From the NCBI GenBank assembly GCA_028456385.1, contig JALNQF010000745.1:1-15186 (forward strand): a stretch of 15,186 nucleotides of DNA. The letters are read 5' to 3'. Below, one piece after another: positions 8,598-15,186 of the stretch (within the stretch, counting starts at the first letter, position 1; every line of letters begins with the position of its first letter). This DNA comes from Ophiosphaerella korrae (taxonomy: Eukaryota > Ascomycota > Dothideomycetes > Pleosporales > Phaeosphaeriaceae). The translations under genes and the position numbers were made by a program. The notes beneath the pieces were generated by a model. It did no database searches, had not been told where the DNA came from, and saw nothing but the letters and a program-made list of their open reading frames with translations.

Positions 8598-9023
8598 TGT
8601 TATAGGTGTAATAGAAGAAATTAAAATAGAACTAATTAATCCTAACTCGGACGTTAAAGGAATATAGGACGAGTAGGGTAATAATCTTAATTAGGAGGCT
8701 ACACACAATTAGGACACCTAGGGCGATCTATAATCTATAGACTCTTAGTATTAATAGATTATAGATTAGGCTAATCTACAATCTACTAGTCTTAGTAACT
8801 ATAGATTATAGATTAGGGCAAGTATATAGTTAGTAGGATGCGTATTATTAAGATAGTATTAGTAATTTAATTCTCTAACTATAGAACGCTAGTACAAGAT
8901 AGTTATAAAACATCTTCTACTATTTATAAGTTATTATAAATCCTAATACGAGCTTTTGTTATTAACTCTTAATCTACTAACTCCTAAATAGCTACTTGTA
9001 GTTAATATAAGAGGCCTATTACA
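8598..9023 (+). repeat. 5' LTR of element B (426 bp)
   Basis: It begins TGTTATAGG and ends CCTATTACA, imperfect inverted termini with TG...CA. It matches the LTR of element C (12030-12458) along its length and, more distantly, those of A. It keeps more CpG and CpA than A and is the least mutated LTR here. A long imperfect palindrome lies at 8726-8813. Confidence 0.9.
8726..8813. repeat. Nested palindrome in the element B LTR
   Basis: The outer arms ATCTATAATCTATAG (8726-8740) and CTATAGATTATAGAT (8799-8813) are a perfect 15-base inverted repeat. Inside, 8752-8769 and 8771-8788 pair over about 18 bases with two mismatches and a one-base loop. The LTR of C has the same plan at 12241-12332. Confidence 0.8.
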
Positions 9024-9084
9024 CCTTACTAATTTAGTTATTACAAGAAGCGAAGCGTAAGTAACGCACAGTCTAGCTAATACG
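9024..9084 (+). other. Leader and primer-binding region of element B
   Basis: It opens with the same CCTTACTAATTTAGTTATTA as the leader of element A, followed by CAAGAAGCGAAGCG. No TGG is present near the LTR end. As in A, the primer cannot be assigned. Confidence 0.45.
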
Positions 9085-12029
9085 ATAGTAGAAAGTTTAA
9101 CTAGAAAAACAGCTAAGGTACCTATAAGTAGTTATAAGTTAGATAATATAGATTAAAAGGATATTAAGAACTATATAAATAACTTAATCTCTAAGAAAGA
9201 AGATATAAAAATAGTAATTAACGCCCTAGAAACCTAGAACAAAGAACTTTAGGAATACGTAAAATAGAACAAAGCCTAGATTAGAGCTATTATAGAAGGA
9301 TAAAACTAAATAGAACTAATTATATAACGCCTAGAAATAAGTACGATAAAGAAACTACTAAAGATACTTATTCTTAAGAAGTTTAATAGAATAAGAAAGA
9401 AATTAAGACCTTTTATAGCTTTAGTATAACTCTAAATAGATATATAAGTACTATACTTTAATATAGAAGAAAAGAAGGTAATATATATTAGACTATATCT
9501 TAAAGAAGATATAATAAGATAGTATAAACCTTACTAGACTAACTATACAATATACTCTCTAATAACCTAGAAAGATAAAACTAGAGCTATCTTTAGAAGT
9601 TATAAATACTTTACTAAACAAATAAGAGTAGTATTTAAGGATATAGATATTACCTAATAAGCTAAAGAGAGACTTAAAAGACTTATATAAAGTAAGAGTA
9701 TTCTAGAATATATATTATAGTTTAAATAACTATTATAAAATATAGAATAGAATAAATTAGCTTTAATATTATAATTTAAACAAAGACTAAACTTAAAAAT
9801 TTAATATAAAATAATCTATATAGAGAAACTACAAATACTAGAAGCCCTAAAACAATAGGTAATCTAAATTAATAATAATCTTTAAGAATAGAAGAAGAAT
9901 AAAAATAAAGGTTATACCTAGAACTATAATAAGGGAGACCCTATAGTCCTTAACGTAAATAAAGATAAGAAGAGAAAAAAGAACAAAGACTTTACGTGCT
10001 TTAACTATAGTAAACTAGGCTACTACGTAAAGAATTACTAATTAAAGTTAAAGAAAGATATAGTATATTATAAATATAAGAAACTAGGATACTTTGTAAA
10101 AGACTATAGAAGTAAAGACTTAAAGAAAGAAACCTAGTTAAAGATAACTAAAAAAAAGAAAGAAGTACTATAAGTATAGGCTAAACCTTAGGAAAAAGTA
10201 GCTAGGAGTAAAGAAGTATAATACGTAATACTCTACTAGACCTTTTATTATAACAATAACTACTATATATATCTTTTTAGTAAGTAAAGAGTAGTATAGT
10301 TCTTATAAAAATAGAGATATAGAGTAGCTATAATAAAGAAGAGAATAAAAGCTTAGCTAGAAGAAATAGCCTAAGTAATAGACTTACTAATAAAAGATTT
10401 AGAAGAGGTAGAGCCTCTAGTACTATTAATCTAAGCTAAAGGACTAGCACTAGATAAAGAGACTACTATAGCTACTTCTAAAGAACTATAAGAAAGTAAA
10501 AAATAAGTAAGTATAAAAAGTATAAAATACGCCTAGCTAATAATATATAGCTATAATAGCTATATAATAATAGATATAGAAGAATAAAATAAAGAATAGA
10601 GATTTATTTAAATATACTTAATAGTTATAAGTATAGAGGAAGTGTATAAAGACTAGAAAGAACGCAATCCTAAAGAAATAAAGTTTATACTATTCTAAGA
10701 ATAGATAAAGTAATATATAGTTATAGTAAGAAGAATACCTATATAAAAAGAATAGTAATACTTTATAAGAAAAACGCAATAGATTAACAAAGCCTATATA
10801 CTAAGAGTACTAGTAGTATACTATATTTTAATAACGAATACACCTAGTAAAAGTAAGTACTAAGAAGGAGATAATAAAATAATAAACTTAAAATATCTAG
10901 TATACTTTAAAATATTATAGATATTATACCTAGATAAGAATTATATTATATATAGAAACCCTAAGGTAAATAATAATATATAGCTTATAAGAAGAAGAGG
11001 CTATAACTATATAAGGGTAATCTTAGTAGAAGATATCTAAGGATAGGAAATAACTCTAGAAGATAGATACGTAGTAGTAAGACCTAGATCTAAACTATTA
11101 AAGAAATACGTCTAGAGAAGACTATAGTATAAATGCACGTATAATAAATATCTAAAATATAATAAATATAAACTTAAAATAGGGCTATAGCTATAGAAAG
11201 ATAGATAATTTATAAAGTTACCTAAGTAAAAAAGACTAGAAGGCGTAAGAGGCCTATATATTACAAAAATAGGTATATACTAAGAGAAGAAAGTATAACT
11301 AATAATTAATAGTAGAGCTATAAAGAACTTTATATTAAAGAAGTTTATAGAAATATAAAGAATAAAGTATACTATAAAGAAATACTCTTAATAACTAAGT
11401 ATAATTAAAGGAAAACTATTTTAAGAACCTATTAGGTTTAAAACAGTTCTCTCTATATTAGAACTAGAAAGAATAATAATTAAAAATATAGTTATAGATA
11501 TAATAACAATTAATAATAAACAAGATATAATATTAGGTATACTATAGTTATAGATAACTAACTTATATATTAATTAGAGAATATGAAAAATTAACTACTA
11601 TAGGATAGATATATTAAAGGCTAATATAAGCACCTATAAAGGAGAATTTCCTAAAGAATATAAGAAATAAGAAAAACTACTTATAGAGCTAGAAGATTAC
11701 CTTTTAGAATATTAACTATAGGATTTAGTAATAGAACGAAAAGAAGATAAAGACGTAAGATAGAGCTTAGTCTACTAAAAAATAGAAGAAGAATCTAAAA
11801 TTAAATAAGTATTTATCTAAAAAGTAATAGAAAAGAGATAGATAAAGAAATCTAAATCTTTAGTAGTATATAGACTTATATTTATAGATAAAAAAAGAAC
11901 TAGCGATAAAAGACTCTACGTAGATTTTAGAAAAACTAACGTAATTATAAACAAGAACTAATACCTATTACTATAAATAGATAGGATATAAGATAGACTA
12001 TAAAGAGTAAAGATCTTTATAAAGCTAGA
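9085..12029 (+). pseudogene. gag-pol of element B (gag, linker, protease, start of RT), truncated
   Basis: The likely start is ATA at 9085-9087 (ATG->ATA). From there one frame runs for about 980 codons with stops but no net shift. Gag has the same capsid-like blocks as A. CCHC knuckle 1 ligands are at 9997, 10006, 10021 and 10036, and the first still reads TGC (Cys), confirming that the Tyr codons in A were Cys/His. Knuckle 2 ligands are at 10066, 10075, 10090 and 10105. The long linker spans about 10140-11280. The protease active site reads I-N-S-R-A at 11305-11319 (family DSGA, Asp now Asn). The DIILGI strand near 11520-11540 is preceded by 10 codons that A lacks. RT VDFRKTN starts at 11920 and motif A K-L-D ends at 12029/12030. 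B shows that gag and pol were one fused frame. Confidence 0.87.
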
Positions 12030-12458
12030 TATAATAGGCTACCTATTATTAACTATAGGTACTTATCTTAAAAAAGTTAGTAGATTAAGAGTTAATAGTA
12101 AAAGCTTAGAAGGTAATCTATAATAACTATAAATAATAGAAGATATTTTGTAACTATCTTGTATTAGCGTTCTATAGTTAAAGGATTAAATTACTAATAC
12201 TATCCTAATAATACGTATTCTTCTAACTATATACTTATTGTAATCTATAATCTATAGTTACTAAGACTAGTAGATTATAGATTGTTTTAATCTATAATCT
12301 ATTAACGCTAAGAGTCTATAGATTATAGATTATACTAGGTATCCTAGTTATATATAGTCTTCTAATTAAGATTATTACTCTACTTGTCTTATACTTTGTT
12401 AGTACCTAAGTTAAGACTAATTAGTTCTATTTTAATTCCTTCTATTACACCTATAATA
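12030..12458 (-). repeat. 3' LTR of element C (429 bp)
   Basis: On the minus strand it begins TATTATAGG and ends CCTATTATA, the mutated form of B's TGTTATAGG...CCTATTACA. It is alignable with 8598-9023 over its whole length. A nested palindrome lies at 12241-12332: outer 17-base arms 12241-12257 and 12316-12332 are perfect, and inner 13-base arms 12271-12283 and 12289-12301 are perfect. Confidence 0.9.
12241..12332. repeat. Nested palindrome in the element C LTR
   Basis: The outer arms TAATCTATAATCTATAG and CTATAGATTATAGATTA, and the inner arms TAGATTATAGATT and AATCTATAATCTA, are exact inverted repeats. Exact pairing has survived heavy mutation, as expected if RIP hits both strands alike at matching positions. 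Confidence 0.8.
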
Positions 12459-12471
12459 CTATCTCTTCTTC
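12459..12471 (-). promoter_or_regulatory. Polypurine tract of element C
   Basis: On the minus strand the run GAAGAAGAGATAG sits directly before the LTR and matches that of element A (7806-7819) in position and sequence. Confidence 0.8.
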
Positions 12472-12536
12472 TAAGTAGGTCCTAGTTTACTTATCCTAGA
12501 GCTAAAGTTATTAGTCTAGTTTTTTTATTAATGTAG

Positions 12537-12827
12537 AGCTCTTTATCCTCCTTTATAACTATTTTATCTATACGTTATTACTATCTCCTTACTAATTACG
12601 TATTACGTAATAGTATTAAAATATTTCTTTATTCTTGTTATACTTCTCCTAAATTAAATCCTAAGTCTCTTCCTTGTATTATTTTTACAAATAATAGTAA
12701 GGCTTATAAGGTGTATATTTATATAAATATACGTAGCTCTTATAACGTATCTAGTGTCTCTCTCTCTAAGTATACGTTTATTATAGTTATTCTTATATTT
12801 AAGCTTAATAATAATAGGGAAAGCTAT
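12537..12827 (+). other. Antisense stop-free stretch in the 3' region of element C
   Basis: On the plus strand (antisense to element C), 97 codons lack any stop, preceded in frame by ATG at 12531 and TAG at 12534. Part of it (R-x-SI-x-IFLYS ... SKAYK ... SYN-x-SS) matches the counterpart in element A at 7687..7460, with a 12-base length difference between matching points. The frame ends at TAA 12828-12830, overlapping the start of the next antisense frame in another register. No product is recognised. Confidence 0.35.
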
Positions 12828-13161
12828 TAACTAGACTTAAAAGAAATTACTATCTTAAATTATAGAGGCTAAAGCTAAGCGTAAGCGTATCTAAGAGCTT
12901 ACGTAGAGTAAGCTAGTAGAAAACTAAGCTTATCTCTCTTGTCTTTATAAGATAAAGGCCTTAAATAATAAGAAATTAGCTAAGTAGTTAGTAGCTCTTA
13001 AAGCTAAGCTAGACTTAGATAAGGTGTTTAGTATTACTATAGTAGGTCTTACACTAGACGTCCTTATTATCTCTCTATCTATTATTAGTAATATTAGTTC
13101 TCTTAGTTTACTACTAGGCGTTCTAGAGAGTTTTAACTTTAGAACTCTTCTAGTTTCTTAG
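12814..13161 (+). pseudogene. Antisense coding-like frame in the 3' region of element C
   Basis: This 116-codon frame lies opposite element C's pol direction, from ATA (possible ATG) at 12814 to TAG at 13159-13161. Seven internal stops precede 12988, then 57 open codons. The readable part is basic and helical: IIEAKAKRKRI near 12859-12891, then NQAYLSCLYKIKALNNKK (stop for Gln) at 12922-12975, then LKAKLDLDKVFS. The counterpart in A is 7473..7084, and the two differ only by multiples of three. It overlaps the last codons of the chromodomain frame on the other strand. Composition suggests a coiled coil with basic residues. The family is not recognised and a non-coding explanation remains open. 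Confidence 0.42.
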
Positions 13162-13291
13162 AGTAATTAAGATTATCTTCTAGTTTCTATATTTTCTCTT
13201 ATAGTTATCCTTTTTCGTCTATACTTATTTATTCTACTAGGTAGTAATTTCTTCTATTATAAAACTAGTACTATAGGATTTCTTTAACTTT
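13139..13291 (-). pseudogene. C-terminal chromodomain of element C
   Basis: These are the same 50 codons as in element A: K-V-K-E-I-L at 13291 down to LEEF ending at 13142, then TAA at 13141..13139. The YYLV segment with a stop where W is expected is present. Equal length with A and mostly transition differences indicate shared descent and RIP. Confidence 0.8.
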
Positions 13292-14560
13292 CTATTCTTC
13301 TTATTCTTTATACGTATCTACTTTATATACTAGTAGTTCTACGTTTTATAGTACTTATTCTAGTAGAGCTATATAGAACGTTAAGTATATCTTTATCTTA
13401 TTTAGTAGTTTTAGCTTAAATATAACTAGTGTAACTTCTTTCTTAATTTTGTATAGTCTTATCTTAACGTAGTCTAATTTTAAGCTTAGTTACTTACTCT
13501 TAATATTCTTCTATACTAACTATACTTTTTCTTCTTTTCTAAATTAGGGTCTTTCTTTATACTTCTTATTATAGTACTTTGCTATATAGTTGTGTAAGAA
13601 TTCTATATTTTTTCTTAGTTAATTGTGTATATCTTTAAGTCTATTAGCGAAGTTTTCTCCTCTTAGAAACTAAAATATCTAATTCTTTAGTATCTAGTAT
13701 ATATTAGGCTTAAATCTATAGTTTATAAAGAAAGGCAATACTTTTATTACTATATTCCTTGCGCTATTATATACTAACTATGCTATAAGTAGTAGTTATA
13801 CCTAATTGTTCTAGTTGTAGTTAAGGTAGTATCTTAAGTATTATTCTACTATCTAATTTATTTATTCTAATTATCTATCTATTTGTAGTTAGTATACTAT
13901 AGATATTACGTAGTATATTCCTAATTATACTACTATTATTCCTTATAGTTTTAATATAAATTGTATATCTCTATCTATAATAATTTTGTCTAGTAGTCTA
14001 TATTAACTAATTACTATTCCTAGAACTTAGTATATAGTAACTTCTATCCTACTCTTTTCTTTATATAGTCTAAAGTATATATACTTTATTAGCTTATCTA
14101 CTATTATTAGGATTCTATTATACTTAACTCCTAATATTAAGTCTTTAGACTTAGGTAATTTTATAATAAAGTCTATTGTAATAACTCTTTATAGTTATTC
14201 TAATATTTCTACTAGTTATAGTATTCTATATTATACGTATCTATTATATTTATTTCTATAGTATTCTATATAGTCTTATAGTACTTCTATTACTAGTTAT
14301 CTTACTTTTAGAATGTAGTAGTTTTGTAGTAGTCTATTTAATATTTTCTTAATTCCTTAGTAACTATATACTAGTAATTTATAGAATTATCTTATAAATT
14401 CTTTCTAAATCTTACTTAGAATATATATTCTTTTATAGGCTTATATAACTCTTTTTTAGATTTCTAGTTTCTTTATTTCTTTAGATACTTTTTGTATTAT
14501 CTTCTAAATCTATTTATCTAGCTTACTACTTATTCTTTTAAGTATTGCAGCTATCTTAGG
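13292..14560 (-). pseudogene. Integrase of element C, with all three catalytic codons kept
   Basis: On the minus strand the core shows Asp-1 at 14173..14171 (DFI-KLPK), Asp-2 at 13975..13973 (IIIDRD) and Glu as GAA at 13867..13865. Spacings are 66 and 36 codons, the same as in A. The D-D-E triad therefore survives here although the protein is interrupted by stops (for example TAA for Gln or Arg beside the Glu). The upstream finger has Tyr at the His/Cys positions, as in A. This copy shows that the Lys in A is a mutation and not a family trait. Confidence 0.86.
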
Positions 14561-15186
14561 TATATTTAGAACTAAATATCTTTCTTTGTTCTTAACTAGA
14601 ACTATACTAGTAGCACTTATTTCTTCTTGTAAGTCTAGTCTTCTACTAAGGGCGTCTATAAATTAATTATCTTTCACTTTTGTATATATAATTTCTATAT
14701 TAAATATTAATAGGAACTCCTACTATCTTATATAGCGTTATAATAATTCTTTATTTATTATAAATCCTATAAGATTCTTATAGTCTATATAGACCTTTAT
14801 TTAGTACTTTACTCTTTATAAGTATACTCTCTATTATTTAAATACTTTATAGATTACTAGTATTTCCTTATTATAGATTAAGTAATTAAGTTCTACTATC
14901 TTTATTTTCTTAGAGAAGTACTTAACTAAGTATTCTTTTTTAGTCTCTAGGTTTTCTTGTACTAGTGCTATTCTATAGACTAAATTAGATATATCTATTT
15001 TTACTATTACTAGTAGGTCTAGGTTATATATTCTAATAACTGGGTTTTCTATAAACTTCTTCTTAATCTTATTAAATACTTTATTATATTCCTTTATCTA
15101 TTTAAATACTATATCTTTCTTTATAAGTCTTGTTATTAGTTCTATATCTTTAGAGTATCTTACTATTAGCTTCTTATAAAAGTTAG
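14561..15186 (-). pseudogene. RNase H and RT thumb region of element C (runs off the window)
   Basis: The minus strand shows K-I-D-I-S near 15000 (family ETDAS), K-E-I-L-V, V-Y-I-D-Y-K-N-L near 14790, and F-I-D-A-L-S-R-R at about 14661-14638, closer to the family ADALSRR than A's version. Beyond about 15050 the sequence matches the RT thumb/connection of element A (about 5077-5160) and then leaves the window. In-frame stops are frequent. Confidence 0.83.

Larger units (their letters stand above)
8598..12029 (+). mobile_element. Element B: gypsy chromovirus-like element, 5' part only
   Basis: This is a relative of element A with its 5' LTR (8598-9023), leader, gag, linker, protease and the start of RT. 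It stops at 12029, a few codons after FIKLD of RT motif A, where the LTR terminus of element C begins. Its remaining RT, integrase and 3' LTR are not in the window and should lie beyond C. B is inserted in the copia relic at 8597/8598. AGTGT at 8593-8597 would be the left target duplication if the right end carries the same five bases. Gag, protease and RT all share one frame. Confidence 0.9.
12030..15186 (-). mobile_element. Element C: gypsy chromovirus-like element, 3' part only, inserted in B
   Basis: On the minus strand this holds the 3' LTR (12458..12030), polypurine tract, 3' region, chromodomain, integrase, RNase H and the thumb end of RT. It runs off the right edge at a point matching about 5077 of element A. 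It sits in element B's RT at 12029/12030, so it is younger than B. CTAGA (12025-12029) would be its target duplication if the far end agrees. Internal sequence is very close to A, while its LTR is of the B type. Confidence 0.9.

Noticed and set aside
12600..12840. Sense-strand frame in the element C 3' region that is also fairly open (ALPIII-like start)
   Set aside because: The matching frame in element A holds several stops and the opening is shorter than the antisense one; not supported as a gene.
1..15186. A new defence, CRISPR or bacterial system
   Set aside because: No spaced repeats and no bacterial gene layout; all long frames resolve to retrotransposon proteins with RIP stops.
1..15186. 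TAA/TAG used as sense codons (a variant genetic code), since they fill clearly coding frames
   Set aside because: Stops fall where TGG, CAG or CAA is expected, copies differ at those sites by transitions, and active-site residues are mutated the same way; decay explains it better.

Overview
This window is a stack of dead LTR retrotransposons, probably from the AT-rich heterochromatin of a filamentous ascomycete fungus. I see no intact host gene, tRNA, rRNA, CRISPR array or bacterial feature. The fungal assignment is an inference from the mutation pattern. Almost every TpCpA/CpCpA (and TGA/TGG on the other strand) has gone to TpA, reading frames are full of TAA/TAG, and the catalytic changes are C->T or G->A. 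That is the signature of repeat-induced point mutation (RIP).

Layout. (1) 1-1196 and 8273-8597, minus strand: two pieces of one Ty1/copia-type pol relic. Joined across the insertion, they keep a single frame from the integrase HHCC finger through the D-D-(E) core to the integrase/RT linker. (2) 1197-8267, plus strand: element A, a complete 7,071-bp Ty3/gypsy chromovirus-like element with two 448-bp LTRs and a perfect 5-bp target duplication (TCTCT at 1192-1196 and 8268-8272). Its order is gag (two CCHC knuckles), a long linker, protease, RT, RNase H, integrase and chromodomain, followed by a 3' region. (3) 8598-12029, plus strand: element B, a relative with a 426-bp 5' LTR. Its gag-protease-RT lies in one frame and is cut off inside RT. 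(4) 12030-15186, minus strand: element C, whose 3' LTR (429 bp) abuts B's RT. Its polypurine tract, 3' region, chromodomain, integrase and RNase H then follow in reverse, and the window ends near its RT.

History read from the nesting: the copia element came first, A and B inserted into it, and C inserted into B. The missing halves of B and C, and the N-terminal part of the copia element, should lie beyond 15186.

The least explained parts are the roughly 700-bp 3' regions of A and C. There an antisense coding-like frame (basic, coiled-coil-like) is kept in both copies, with length differences in multiples of three. A second, stop-free antisense stretch lies just upstream of it in each copy. 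All product calls come from reading through RIP-made stops by eye. No database search was possible.
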